This document shows positions 51,359 through 61,053 of a stretch of DNA of 64,000 bases, in pieces. The notes beneath the pieces are model-generated. The model saw nothing but the letters and a program-made list of their open reading frames with translations. It made no database searches and was not told the origin of the DNA. Source of the DNA: Deltaproteobacteria bacterium (GTDB lineage: Bacteria > Desulfobacterota > Desulfobacteria > Desulfobacterales > Desulfatirhabdiaceae). The translations under genes were made by a program, and so were the position numbers. The DNA lies in contig JACRBZ010000072.1 of assembly GCA_016219185.1 (NCBI GenBank), positions 149,369 through 213,368 on the forward strand. Reading direction: 5' to 3'. The stretch's first letter is position 1, and the number at the start of each line of letters is the position of its first letter.

Positions 51359-53944
51359 TTATTTGGAAAATATTCCTTTCCAACCGCCTGAGATCAGGCG
51401 GGCAACGGTCATCAGAATAAAGGGGGCGGATATTCCAGCAGGCGCCGCCAGATAGCGAGGTAGCCACTCGGGTTCAAATTTTGCCTTATATTCGTAAAGG
51501 CCTTCAAAGTTATAGAACTCCTCGCCCAGATCAAATATTGCGGTACCGATTTTATGCCATAAAGGTGCCAGTGGATGCCTTTCCAATCCGGCAAGTGGCG
51601 CCATTCCGAGTGAAAACCATTGATAATTTTCCATTTTCCCCCACAACATCAACTCGACGAATAAAAATTCCATAATGCCGCTCGGACTTTCCGGATCATA
51701 ACGCATCAGGTCAATCGACAGCTCTTCCTTATTGATGTTTTTCCAGAGATTGGCAAATGCCCGGATGCGTCCTGATGAATCGTATACTACGGCAACATCC
51801 GTGCGGCAAAGATAATCTTCATTGAAAAAACCCAGAGAGAAGCCTTTTTCACGTGTATGCTTTTTCAAAAGCCATTGATCTGAAATATTTCGCAAAACCG
51901 CCAAGCTATCTTTTAACTCATTTTCGGTAAGAATCGCAAAATAGTAGCCTTTTTTGGTGAACTTATTGCGGGCGCTACGCTGTGAATCATGTTTTCCGCC
52001 TTGCAAAGAGAATTTCGCGAGATTGACCCTGGCCTCTTCGCCGATTTTTAACGGGGATAGCCCGAGATCAAGGTAGTATGGCAAATATTTATCACTGACC
52101 TGATAGAACACGCATTTAGCGTTATATAGATCAACCTGTTCGCGAAAATGCCAGAGCAGGCTGTCAGCAGCTTTCGGGTCACCCACGGGATCGCCCATGA
52201 CAATCCAATATTTCGGCGTAATGGCAAACATTAAAAATGCTTTTCTGTCCTTGCTCCAACTCAAATACTTATCACCTATCAAAGCCAAAAATCCCCGGGG
52301 ATCCGTCGCATTGGATATCAAAGCAGTTGCCTCGTCCAATTCCCCTGAATTGGGCTTTTTAAGTGTCCTGGGACGTGCCACGGTCAATAAATAATACAAG
52401 GCATAGCCTGTCGTTAACACAGCAGATAACAGCAATGCCCGCAGAAAACGGGGGGCATCGGCCTTATAGGAAAATTGCCACCATAATTCGTTTGCGTATT
52501 GAATATTTCGATAAGCAAAGAAGCCAAGCCAAGTCGAACCGGCCAGAACAATCAATATCATCAGAATCCACGGACGCGAAAATGGCATATCGAACAGGGA
52601 CGATTTGCGCCTGAAATAACTTCTTGCGGGCAGCATCAATATCAACATCACGGATAATGCCAGGGATTCATGCCAATAAAACCCCTTGAGCATCGAAACA
52701 ATGGTACCCATTGCCAGCATCATTAGGCTGCCGTACCATGCGGCGTCAATGCGAAGACGTATCCCCCGGGCCAAAAACAACAGAAGAAGTCCTGTCAGAC
52801 TGCCGAGAAGATGGGATATTTCAATAACGGGTAAGGGGATAAAGCCGCTCAGCCAGTCCATTGCCGACGATTTTGCCGGTATGGCTCCGGAAACCAGGAG
52901 TATGCCTCCGAAAAATAACAACAATATTGAATATATCTGCGGGATGGTGGCGGATAACAAACGCCTGAAAACCCTGCTGCCTTCAACCAGGGCTTTGCGT
53001 CTGGCAAAGGCTTCATAGCCCAGCAGACCTCCCCCCGCAAGTATCAGGGGCAGGAAATAATAAATTATCCGGTACAGCAGTAAGGCTCCGATCAGCGACG
53101 GATGATGATGGTGCGGCGACTGAATAGCCGACATGAGCCATAAAAAAGCGCTTTCAAATATGCCGATCCCGCCTGGGATCTGACTGATAACGCCAGAAAC
53201 TTGAGCAAGGACAAAAATCAATAAAAATGCAGTGAAACTGGTTTCGACCCGACTCGACAGAAATACCCAGAGAACCAGCGAGGATAAAATGACATCAATC
53301 GCGGCAATCAATGTCTGCCCAAAAGTTATGCCTATGGAAGGAAGCCGGAATTCCAATCCTTTAATAATCAGTGGTTTTCTCCAGAAAAAAACAGCGGCCC
53401 AGTAGCCGCCCAGGGAAAGTGCGCAGATTGCGGTCAACCCGTGGATCATTTGTGGATTTTTTATGGGATGCAGCAGGTATCTTGGCAGGAGCAGACTGCT
53501 GAATAATCCCAGCGTCAGGATGCCTAAAAAATAAGTAATCGTCAAAAAAAGTGAAATTTTCAATACATCCCAGCCCGGTATTCCCCATGCAGAATAAAAG
53601 CGATACCGGACCGATCCGCCGGCGGCCCAGGCATGACCGGTGTTATTGCTGATGGAGTAACTGATCAGAGATGCCGCCAGAATTTTTAATACGGGTATTT
53701 GTTCATGTCCGGTGTAACGAAGCGCCAATATGTCATAACCGGCAAGGACGATATAATTGGAAGCAGTCAGTGCAACCGCTGCAGCCAGAATTCTTACGGG
53801 CACACCTTTAACAGACAGCAGAATGTGGTCTATGTGGTGGGTTTTTAATTCATTATGAACAATGAACAGTGCCAATCCGAATAAAAACAAGGGAAGAAGA
53901 TGAGCGGCTTTTTGGATATAAATCAGAACGGATTCACGTTTCAT
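51359..53944 (-). CDS. mprF: Phosphatidylglycerol lysyltransferase (bifunctional synthase/flippase)
   Basis: The start is the ATG at 53944 (861 residues); a TTG at 53962 is less likely. The N-terminal half has about 12-14 membrane helices with the flippase motif SQIPGGIGIFESAFLWL. The cytoplasmic C-terminal domain (about residues 530-861, DUF2156/GNAT-like) transfers an aminoacyl group from aminoacyl-tRNA to phosphatidylglycerol; it has YWIVMGDPVG, DKYLPYYLDLG and YDPESPSGIMEFLF. Aminoacyl-PG lowers envelope charge and gives resistance to cationic peptides or acid. It is 24 bp after acvB, as in alphaproteobacterial lpiA-acvB operons. Confidence 0.93.
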   Translation of the reverse strand: MKRESVLIYIQKAAHLLPLFLFGLALFIVHNELKTHHIDHILLSVKGVPVRILAAAVALTASNYIVLAGYDILALRYTGHEQIPVLKILAASLISYSISNNTGHAWAAGGSVRYRFYSAWGIPGWDVLKISLFLTITYFLGILTLGLFSSLLLPRYLLHPIKNPQMIHGLTAICALSLGGYWAAVFFWRKPLIIKGLEFRLPSIGITFGQTLIAAIDVILSSLVLWVFLSSRVETSFTAFLLIFVLAQVSGVISQIPGGIGIFESAFLWLMSAIQSPHHHHPSLIGALLLYRIIYYFLPLILAGGGLLGYEAFARRKALVEGSRVFRRLLSATIPQIYSILLLFFGGILLVSGAIPAKSSAMDWLSGFIPLPVIEISHLLGSLTGLLLLFLARGIRLRIDAAWYGSLMMLAMGTIVSMLKGFYWHESLALSVMLILMLPARSYFRRKSSLFDMPFSRPWILMILIVLAGSTWLGFFAYRNIQYANELWWQFSYKADAPRFLRALLLSAVLTTGYALYYLLTVARPRTLKKPNSGELDEATALISNATDPRGFLALIGDKYLSWSKDRKAFLMFAITPKYWIVMGDPVGDPKAADSLLWHFREQVDLYNAKCVFYQVSDKYLPYYLDLGLSPLKIGEEARVNLAKFSLQGGKHDSQRSARNKFTKKGYYFAILTENELKDSLAVLRNISDQWLLKKHTREKGFSLGFFNEDYLCRTDVAVVYDSSGRIRAFANLWKNINKEELSIDLMRYDPESPSGIMEFLFVELMLWGKMENYQWFSLGMAPLAGLERHPLAPLWHKIGTAIFDLGEEFYNFEGLYEYKAKFEPEWLPRYLAAPAGISAPFILMTVARLISGGWKGIFSK

Positions 53945-53986
53945 AATGGTTTCCCGAAGCAAATTAAACGCTACTGAACTCGCTGA

Positions 53987-55366
53987 TCAGTTGCCGCCTT
54001 TTAAACCGATCTGACGATATGATTCGATGATTCGCATTGCCAGTTTTGGGTAATCCTGATCAAAATGGTGGCCGCCCGGCAGCTCTATCCGCATGACGCC
54101 GGGAGTTGACAGCGCCGTGCAGGCTGAGTCCGCTTTTTCTTCCTGCCCGGTGATGCATAGAATTTTATTCCCCTGAATTCGGCTCAGTTCAGGTAATATC
54201 GGCAATCCGCTGCTGTTTTTTCCCACCCAACCCGAGACATGTATTTCGAAATCAGCGTTTCTGGATAGCGCCAACAGGACAAGCAGGGCAACGTCTTTTC
54301 GATCCGCCTCTGACAGGCGATTATAGACCGCGGGCAGGATATCGGCACCAAAGGAATACCCGGCAAGCACGAAGGTTTTAGCCTTCCAGGCTGTACGGTA
54401 ATATGCCATTGTTGCCGTCAAATCGCTTGCAGCTTGTTCCGGCGTCTTGTTGCTCCAGAAATAGCGGAGCGTATCCACGCCAGCGACAGGGTATCCAAGA
54501 TCGGCCATTTGTCCGGCAACAGCCCGATCCAGATCGCGCCAGCCCCCATCCCCTGAATAAAACAGGGTAACCGTATCATTCGGATTTGTTGCGGGTAGTT
54601 CTACAACCGGCAAGGGATTGGCCCAGGTGCGGTTTTCTTCTGCGATTATTTTTTGTATTTCTTTGACAACAACGGTATCAAGCGGCGTATCATAAGGCGC
54701 GATCGCGGTTTCGGCGCCCGATAAGCCGCGAACGAATATCGCGGTATTGTCTTCGGGCTGATCCGTCCACACCGCCAGCCATTTGCCGTTTAACGCCGGC
54801 GAGGATGTCAGCACACGATGCCCCTTTATCAGCGCTGAAGTCAGCGGGGAACATGGCCCTGATCCGTCCGGCAATTTTGCGGAAAAGTCCACGGACAGGT
54901 TTCTCGACGCGCCGCCTGATTTCGTCCCGGCGGAGAGAAACGGCAGCAGACCGCCCGCGCCAATGCCGGCTAAGATGGAGCGTTTATCTTTTGATGCATT
55001 TGCCCAGTTTGATAACATTCCCATTGGCTCCATTACACGGTCAGCGTTCAGGCAATGATTCCCGCCGCTGGCGAGTGCCCGCATGGCGCGGGCAGTATCG
55101 ATTATTGCAACAGCAGCCCCAGCCCGGGCAATGCGGTGTGCCAGATCGTCGGCATGGAATCGCTTTGTATCGACAAAAACCACAACCAATTCCTGATACG
55201 TGATCAATGGACGTGCGACGGCGATATCGCCATAGAGATCGTCTGAAAGGACATCTTGTAGAATCGGGAAATTTTTGTGAGCGGAAAACCAGACCAAACC
55301 AACCATCATGGCCAGCATGGAGAAACCAAACAACAGACGTCCAACGAAGTTGTGCATGAAGTTCAT
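53987..55366 (-). CDS. AcvB/VirJ family periplasmic hydrolase
   Basis: The 459-residue protein has one N-terminal membrane/signal helix (about residues 8-28) and two alpha/beta-hydrolase-like halves. The second half carries the nucleophile Ser338 in AGYSFGAD, the strand VTLFYSGDGGWRDLD (about 265-280), and a late LPGGHHFDQDY histidine. In Agrobacterium and Rhizobium, AcvB hydrolyses lysyl-phosphatidylglycerol made by the neighbouring LpiA/MprF. The same pairing here suggests the same role. The first half lacks a clear nucleophile. Confidence 0.88.
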   Translation of the reverse strand: MNFMHNFVGRLLFGFSMLAMMVGLVWFSAHKNFPILQDVLSDDLYGDIAVARPLITYQELVVVFVDTKRFHADDLAHRIARAGAAVAIIDTARAMRALASGGNHCLNADRVMEPMGMLSNWANASKDKRSILAGIGAGGLLPFLSAGTKSGGASRNLSVDFSAKLPDGSGPCSPLTSALIKGHRVLTSSPALNGKWLAVWTDQPEDNTAIFVRGLSGAETAIAPYDTPLDTVVVKEIQKIIAEENRTWANPLPVVELPATNPNDTVTLFYSGDGGWRDLDRAVAGQMADLGYPVAGVDTLRYFWSNKTPEQAASDLTATMAYYRTAWKAKTFVLAGYSFGADILPAVYNRLSEADRKDVALLVLLALSRNADFEIHVSGWVGKNSSGLPILPELSRIQGNKILCITGQEEKADSACTALSTPGVMRIELPGGHHFDQDYPKLAMRIIESYRQIGLKGGN

Positions 55367-55380
55367 GATATCCCAGGCTT

Positions 55381-55803
55381 TCAGGTGATGAGAAAGTCTG
55401 AAGTGCTATGAATCAGATAGATGACAAGAAATATCCCCACTGCAAGAATGGATAGGGTCAGCATAATATCCAGGATCAATGACGGTTGATAAGTATCTTC
55501 GTCGATTTGTTTCTCAACCTTTTTGTATCGGACGAATGCAAGCAGACCCATCAAGGCGCCCAGACCCACGAGCGCAATCCCGAAAAATGACGAATAACCA
55601 TGGGGGGGCTGAACGAGATGCGTTTCCGGAAATCCGGCTTTTGTCAATAACGATGCAATTTGCTTAATGAAAATGGCAAATTTGACAACGACAAACCCAA
55701 AAGCCATTATCCCTATGCTTGTTCTGATCCAGGCCAGAAAAGTCCGTTCATTTGCCATGTGAACACGGCGATTACGGACTCTTGCAGTTACTTTGTCTCC
55801 CAT
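55381..55803 (-). CDS. DUF202 (YidH-like) membrane protein
   Basis: The 140-residue protein has the DUF202 signature HMANERTFLAWIRTSIGIMAFGFVVVKF with three membrane helices (about residues 25-46, 74-96 and 110-135). Function is unknown in the family. It is the first gene of the DUF202-acvB-mprF-tauE run, 14 bp before acvB. Confidence 0.86.
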   Translation of the reverse strand: MGDKVTARVRNRRVHMANERTFLAWIRTSIGIMAFGFVVVKFAIFIKQIASLLTKAGFPETHLVQPPHGYSSFFGIALVGLGALMGLLAFVRYKKVEKQIDEDTYQPSLILDIMLTLSILAVGIFLVIYLIHSTSDFLIT

Positions 55804-56030
55804 TACTTCTAATCCGCCCTTATAGTAAAACAGTTAATTGCTGTATGGATTCCCCCATTGGCGTTATTGGGAAAAAGGTGCATAGAAGACCCCCATGCAG
55901 TGAAAAACTTTTTTATAAGCGTGCATAAATATTTATATCAGTTTTACTTTGCCAAATGCAATAGCCTTTGATTTTAAAAGAAAGGGCGGAACAAGCCTAT
56001 CAAAAGCACCCCATCTTGGAAAAGATGCTA

Positions 56031-56059
56031 TTGATGAAACCATTATTTCAAACTATAAT
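56031..56059 (+). promoter_or_regulatory. Sigma-70-type promoter of the tatA-like gene
   Basis: TTGATG (56031-56036) and a perfect TATAAT (56054-56059) are separated by 17 bases. The transcript would begin about 25 bases before the ATG at 56091. Confidence 0.75.
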
Positions 56060-56090
56060 GCCACCATTAATTTAAAATAGGAGACAGATT

Positions 56091-56255
56091 ATGGTTGGAG
56101 AACTTTTTTCACCGATGCATTTGTTGGTTGTACTCGTCATTGCCCTGATCGTTTTTGGGCCTGGAAAACTTCCTGAACTCGGCAGTTCCCTGGGAAAAGC
56201 CATCAAAGAATTCAAGAAAGTCATGAATGACCCGGAGAAAATCATAAAAAAATAA
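56091..56255 (+). CDS. tatA: TatA/E-like twin-arginine translocase subunit, very short
   Basis: This 54-residue protein begins MVGELFSPMHLLVVLVIALI, with one membrane helix (about residues 8-22), the FGPGKLPELG hinge that marks TatA/TatE/TatB, and an amphipathic helix (SSLGKAIKEFKKVM). TatA forms the pore-like assembly for export of folded proteins, which in sulfate reducers include hydrogenases. GGAG precedes the ATG and a strong promoter lies upstream. It is shorter than usual TatA (70-90 residues) because the C-terminal tail is missing. No tatC is in the window. Confidence 0.88.
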   Translation: MVGELFSPMHLLVVLVIALIVFGPGKLPELGSSLGKAIKEFKKVMNDPEKIIKK

Positions 56256-56319
56256 GTCGCTCAGATTGAAGCAGAACCCACCACCCGAATTTGTCGAGAA
56301 AGAAGGTGCCGGGGCTCTT

Positions 56320-57174
56320 TCATTTCGCGGCATCCCGAAAGACCAGAACGGGACGTGTTGTCAGGCGGGCAATATTGAGGGCTTCATCGCTGATGAGGCT
56401 GAGATATTTGGGACGTTTATGACCATAAGCGCCTAAAACGACCAGATCGTATCTGCCGGTCGCCACTTCTTTCAGGATTTCATCCGTAAAATCGCCTTTT
56501 GTCATTTTGGTATCGGGGGTATGCTCAAATTCTTTGAGTTTCTGCTCCGCATTGAGAAGGCAGGTCTGCGCCGATGGTTCGTTTTCGCCCCTTCCAAACT
56601 CCTGAACATGTAAAATAGTGATCTCCGGTTTTCTTTTTTGTAGCATGAGCCCAATAAAATTCAGAGCATCCTGATCGCATGCCGACCCCCGGTAAGCGAT
56701 TAAAACACGATGAATGGGACGAAAATTACGAACGATCAGTACCGGTTGACGGGCATGATGCAGAATTTTGGCATGCACTGCGCCAAGGATAAGCCCTTTC
56801 AGGGCTGAATGCTCCTGCGCACCCAGAACGATCATGTCATAACGCTGGATATCGGCAAAATGCAGGATTTCATCAGCGGGATCTCCGGTGAGAATCCGGG
56901 GCCAGCAGGGGACTTTTCCGCTTTCGCATACCTCACAGGAGTTCAGCACCTCTTCGGCAACGGCAACGGCTTCTTTTTCTATCCACGCCGATATCTGCTC
57001 CTGACCGGCAAACGGGGCATACAGGGTTTCAGCGCCAACATCCGATTCATCGGGTTTGACATAAACGGCATCGACCTTGGCGTCAAAATGCTCCAGCAAA
57101 TGACAGGCATATTTAAGCGCCTTTTGGGATTCCTCGCTTTTATCAACGGCTACCAGAACTTTCATTTTTATCAC
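56320..57174 (-). CDS. Universal stress protein, two UspA domains
   Basis: The 284-residue protein has two Usp folds. Each begins with a strand (KVLVAVDKSEES; HRVLIAYRGSACDQ) and ends with the nucleotide-loop region (IVLGAQEHSALKGLILGAVHAKI; VVLGAYGHKRPKYLSLISDEA) followed by PVLIVRN or PVLVFRD. Such tandem proteins bind ATP or act in stress and energy-limited survival. The ATG at 57174 is followed by another at residue 4. It lies 13 bp after the preceding Usp gene in one operon. Confidence 0.88.
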   Translation of the reverse strand: MIKMKVLVAVDKSEESQKALKYACHLLEHFDAKVDAVYVKPDESDVGAETLYAPFAGQEQISAWIEKEAVAVAEEVLNSCEVCESGKVPCWPRILTGDPADEILHFADIQRYDMIVLGAQEHSALKGLILGAVHAKILHHARQPVLIVRNFRPIHRVLIAYRGSACDQDALNFIGLMLQKRKPEITILHVQEFGRGENEPSAQTCLLNAEQKLKEFEHTPDTKMTKGDFTDEILKEVATGRYDLVVLGAYGHKRPKYLSLISDEALNIARLTTRPVLVFRDAAK

Positions 57175-57187
57175 CTCTTTTTTACGG

Positions 57188-58063
57188 TTATCTCAATACC
57201 AGGACCGACGTCTGGCAAATGCCGACAAATCTTTCCACCCAATCCCTGGGAAACAGCCGGGTCAGTAAAGATTTTTTTCCCATCCAGAACGCCAGAAGAT
57301 CCTGCCCGGTGTTGGTTGAAATCACGGCTTCGAATTTGGACAATTCCGCCAGCCGGGTATTTACCGGGATGCCCTTGTCGCTGTAGTAATCTCCGATTTG
57401 AATCAGGCGGGTATAGGCTTCGGACTTTGCACCGCCGTCCTGGGTCAGGCCGATAAGCTCCAGTTGCGCGTTATGGATGGTTACGAGCTGGTTGATCATC
57501 TCCAGGGATTCCTGACTTACGGAAATCTGGTCAATACAGGCAAGGATGCGCCGGATCGGTTTATCCTCTTTGACCAGAAGAACGGAACATGCGGCGTTGC
57601 CGGCTACTTTCCGGGGCGTGGCCGCCGATGCTTCCCAAACACACTGCGCGCCCTTGGCGCAACCCAGAACGATCAGGTCGCTGCCGTCTTTATCCGCCTC
57701 ATTCAGTATTTCGGTATCCGCATTTCCCGCCCGGATGCGGACCTTGACATCTTTTTTCACCCCTCGGCAGACCTTGATCTCTTCCCAGCTTCCGTTTCTG
57801 AGTGGTACCCATTCATGGCCCCATCTCTCCAGGGCGTACGGGGAATCGGAACTTCCCAAAACTTCCAGGAATTCCTCCCGGTAGCGGCGTAGCGCCAGAA
57901 CCCGCGGGTCCTGGGATGGCAAAGACTCCCCCTGCAAGGAAGACTGGGCAGGCAAAACAGACAGGAGCGTTACATCCGCCCAGGTATGCCGGGCCAGTTC
58001 AATGACTTTTTTAAGTGCGTGTGCGCTGTAGGGATGCTCATCGCCGGCAAACAAAATTCTCAT
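57188..58063 (-). CDS. Universal stress protein, divergent tandem UspA
   Basis: The 291-residue protein starts with a Usp strand (RILFAGDEHPYSAHALKK). The first domain ends with IVLGCAKGAQCVWEASAATPRKVAGNAACSVLLVKE; the second begins RRILACIDQISVSQES and ends with TSVLVLR. The spacing of the ATP-loop glycines is irregular, so nucleotide binding is doubtful. It follows the receiver gene by 26 bp. Confidence 0.82.
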   Translation of the reverse strand: MRILFAGDEHPYSAHALKKVIELARHTWADVTLLSVLPAQSSLQGESLPSQDPRVLALRRYREEFLEVLGSSDSPYALERWGHEWVPLRNGSWEEIKVCRGVKKDVKVRIRAGNADTEILNEADKDGSDLIVLGCAKGAQCVWEASAATPRKVAGNAACSVLLVKEDKPIRRILACIDQISVSQESLEMINQLVTIHNAQLELIGLTQDGGAKSEAYTRLIQIGDYYSDKGIPVNTRLAELSKFEAVISTNTGQDLLAFWMGKKSLLTRLFPRDWVERFVGICQTSVLVLR

Positions 58064-58089
58064 GATATTCTCCTTTCCGATCCCTGTTT

Positions 58090-58476
58090 TCAGGATGGTC
58101 TGCGTTTGGCCTCGGCTTTTTTCACCACTTCCAGGATTTCTCCCAGTTTGAAGGGCTTTGCCACAAAATCAAACACGCCTTTCTGATAGGATTCTTTTGC
58201 CGTCTCCATCGTGGCAAACCCGGTGATCACAATGACTTCAGTTGCGGGATGCCGTTTTTTGACCTCTGTCAGAAAAGCCATGCCATCCATGCCATCCATT
58301 TTAAGGTCCGTAATCGCGATATCAAATTCCTTTTCCGTCAGTCGGTGCATGGCTTCCCGGCTTTTGGTGAATGCCTCGACGTCATAGCCTGCTTTTTCAA
58401 GCGATGGTTTAAGCCGCTTGCAGACAATGGGTTCATCATCCAGGAGTAATACGGTTGTTTTATGATCCGATGTCAT
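58090..58476 (-). CDS. Single-domain response regulator
   Basis: This 128-residue receiver has VLLLDDEP at the start, phospho-acceptor Asp57 in IAITDLKMDGMDG, Thr in VITGFATM and Lys in FVAKPFK. There is no output domain. Its start overlaps the stop of the PEP-synthase-like gene by ATGA, so the two are coupled and the receiver may control that enzyme or the Usp proteins by contact. Confidence 0.9.
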   Translation of the reverse strand: MTSDHKTTVLLLDDEPIVCKRLKPSLEKAGYDVEAFTKSREAMHRLTEKEFDIAITDLKMDGMDGMAFLTEVKKRHPATEVIVITGFATMETAKESYQKGVFDFVAKPFKLGEILEVVKKAEAKRRPS

Positions 58477-61046
58477 GGTTGTACGCTCCTTTGAAAAAAA
58501 TCGGTTACATGATGCGCGATATTCTCATCACTGTGCATCTGAACATCCAGTTGCCGGGTATAAGCCACCAGACAACCAAGCATTTTCACTTTTTCATACA
58601 TGGCAGCCGGGTCCAGTTTTTTAATGCGGCCAATGACAAGATCCCCTCGGATCTCAACGCGGAAATTGAATCGTTCCAGCACTTCGCCGATGAACCTTGC
58701 GCGCCTGGATCTGCGGGTGACATCCGTGACGCCGCCGAGAAATCGGAAATAGGCGTAATTGTCATTTTGTTTTTCCGCGATATAGGCATCAATAATGTTA
58801 TAATGATACCCCAGCCGCAGATTGAGATCCAGGTATTCGGCCGAGAGAACCGCAAGATTTTGTCCGCGGGCCGAAAAATCTGAATACGTCCGGGTCAGGC
58901 TGGACATAAAGCTTCCGAAATCCACGGACATCGGCTCGGTACTCCACAACCCTGGCGCCATCAGTCCTTCCAGAAACGCTTTCATGGGAACCGACGTAAT
59001 GTCATCCGGACTGACGTCTTTTGCCGATGTGGTTCGGGTCTGAACGCCGCCGCCGATATCAATGACAACGAGCCCCAGGGGGATGCCGAATTTCAGTCGT
59101 CTGGAAGCGGCATCGCTGCGGCCGATTCGGGTATCCCCTAAATGAATCAATTCCTTAACCGCCTTTTCATGAATAAACCGGATGATGTCATGCACGGTTT
59201 TACATCCGGACGGTCTGAAATTTTTATCATGCGGATCCAATAGGTTCAGCGGACTGATCTTTCGCAGGATCCGGCGAAGCAGGCGATATTCGTAGGATTC
59301 CTCAAACACATCTTCAGCGGTGATTTCTTCATAACAAAGATCTTTGGCATAGCCTGCGTAAACCATGTTCTGGGAAGCATCCAGGGTGATCTCATCGCCG
59401 GTTTTCAGGATTTGCGTGGCGATGCCGGTATTGACAATGGTCGGAACCCGAAACTCACGGGCAATGGTGGCCATATGCCCCATCTGAGATCCAATGTCTG
59501 TCAGAATCCCGTGAACCTTGCGCATCACCCTTGCCAGGCGCGGAGAGGTGTGCCTGGCAACCAGAATCGCGCCATAAGGAACGTTCAGAATATCCGCGTT
59601 ATTTTCCAGAATAAACACTTTGCCGGCCGCTACGCCGCGCTGGACGACAACGCCTTGGTTTTTTAACAGCACGGGGTGATCCGCCGCAGATATGTCAACT
59701 TGATCCTTGGCGCATCCGGCCTGCAATTGGATGTTCAGCGGCCGTGCCTGAAGAATCATCACCCGGTCTTCCGGGTCAATGGCCCATTCGATATCCTGTG
59801 GCCTTTTGAAGTAGCGCTCGATCAGCAGCGCAGTTTCCGCCAGTTTCTGAGCCAGTTCCGGCGTCAGGCATGCCTTTTGCTGCAATTCTTCGGGAACAGG
59901 CGTCAGCTCGGTCCCTCCGTTTGCTGTCGCAACCAGCATGGTGGACTTGTGAACCACGTTAAAACCGCAGAGTGTATGCGGCGGTGTGCGGGTAATCCGG
60001 TAATGATCCGTTGCCACATTACCTTCAACCACCGGAGCGCCCAGTCCCCAGGCAGCCGTTGCCAGAAGGGCGTCTTTTTCAGCAGAGAGCGTGTCCAGTG
60101 TATAAATGACGCCGCTGGTTCTGGCTTTCACCATCACCTGACATCCCACCGACATCGCCAGTTCATGAATATGGAAGCCTTTTTGATGGCGGTATGTTAA
60201 AACGCCGGGAGAATAGGCGCTGGCAAGCACTTTTCGATAACTATCCTGCAACTGATCCGCGGGGACGTTCAAAAAGGTCTTGTACTGACCTGCAAAGCTG
60301 TGAATGCTGTCTTCTCCCCACGCGCTGCTTCTTACGGCAAAGAACAAGGCTTCCTTGGGGGTTTTCTCCTGCAACGTTTCGATGGCGGTTTGGATCTGCC
60401 GCGTTACTTCCAGGGGAAAACCGCCGGACAGAAACTGCTTTTGGATATCCGCTGCGATTTTTTCAGTGGCGGTTTCATCCTCGGGATCCCAGGACGCCAT
60501 TGCCTGCTGGAGATAATCATCCAGCCCGTTTTTTTCCAGGAACGCCCGAAAAGCACTGGTGGTAATCGCAAACCCGTCCGGTGTCGGAAGTTCCAGAATG
60601 TTTCGAATATCTGCCAGATTGGCATTCTTATTGCCCACCAGTTCATACATATCCTGGCTTAACTCGGAGTAGGGCATGACGGCATCGCCCAGGGGAAGCA
60701 CCCATTTCCCGGAAAGCTCTTGCTGAATCGTGTCATGAATATCTTCAAACACATCGAAAAGCCGAACATACTTTCCGGGAGCCAGGGTATTGAGGTCAAA
60801 TATCAGCCGATATATTTGATTTTTCAGATGGTCATATGTCGATAAGATATATTGCTGGTCAAAAACATACTCCCCGCTGAGCTTGTCTCCCATATCCGCA
60901 ATCAGTTCCATCGAGGCGTTGTTTGCCGCCAGGATGTTCTGAAATTTTTTAAAAAGCTTGGCAAAAGGATATTCCGTTTCCAGGCTGCGGTATTGCTTCA
61001 GATAATTTTTCATGCCCCGGATAAAGCGCATCATCTCGTATATCAT
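58473..61046 (-). CDS. PEP-synthase-like protein with pyruvate/ATP-binding and swivelling domains but no PEP-binding barrel
   Basis: The start is the ATG at 61046 (857 residues); the longer frame to 61133 runs into a repetitive element. Residues about 135-460 form the PPDK/PEP-synthase ATP-grasp domain: LVGNKNANLADIRN, PTPDGFAITTSAFRAFLE, AVRSSAWGEDSIHSFAGQ, DIEWAIDPEDRVMILQARPL. A swivelling domain follows with its histidine in GSQMGHMATIAREFRVP (about residue 525), with Gly-His in place of the usual Ser/Thr-His. The last 280 residues do not resemble the TIM barrel of PpsA. A true PEP synthase reaction is therefore doubtful; a phosphohistidine-based phosphotransfer is possible. It is coupled to the receiver gene. 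Confidence 0.8.
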   Translation of the reverse strand: MIYEMMRFIRGMKNYLKQYRSLETEYPFAKLFKKFQNILAANNASMELIADMGDKLSGEYVFDQQYILSTYDHLKNQIYRLIFDLNTLAPGKYVRLFDVFEDIHDTIQQELSGKWVLPLGDAVMPYSELSQDMYELVGNKNANLADIRNILELPTPDGFAITTSAFRAFLEKNGLDDYLQQAMASWDPEDETATEKIAADIQKQFLSGGFPLEVTRQIQTAIETLQEKTPKEALFFAVRSSAWGEDSIHSFAGQYKTFLNVPADQLQDSYRKVLASAYSPGVLTYRHQKGFHIHELAMSVGCQVMVKARTSGVIYTLDTLSAEKDALLATAAWGLGAPVVEGNVATDHYRITRTPPHTLCGFNVVHKSTMLVATANGGTELTPVPEELQQKACLTPELAQKLAETALLIERYFKRPQDIEWAIDPEDRVMILQARPLNIQLQAGCAKDQVDISAADHPVLLKNQGVVVQRGVAAGKVFILENNADILNVPYGAILVARHTSPRLARVMRKVHGILTDIGSQMGHMATIAREFRVPTIVNTGIATQILKTGDEITLDASQNMVYAGYAKDLCYEEITAEDVFEESYEYRLLRRILRKISPLNLLDPHDKNFRPSGCKTVHDIIRFIHEKAVKELIHLGDTRIGRSDAASRRLKFGIPLGLVVIDIGGGVQTRTTSAKDVSPDDITSVPMKAFLEGLMAPGLWSTEPMSVDFGSFMSSLTRTYSDFSARGQNLAVLSAEYLDLNLRLGYHYNIIDAYIAEKQNDNYAYFRFLGGVTDVTRRSRRARFIGEVLERFNFRVEIRGDLVIGRIKKLDPAAMYEKVKMLGCLVAYTRQLDVQMHSDENIAHHVTDFFQRSVQP

Positions 61047-61053
61047 TTTCTTT

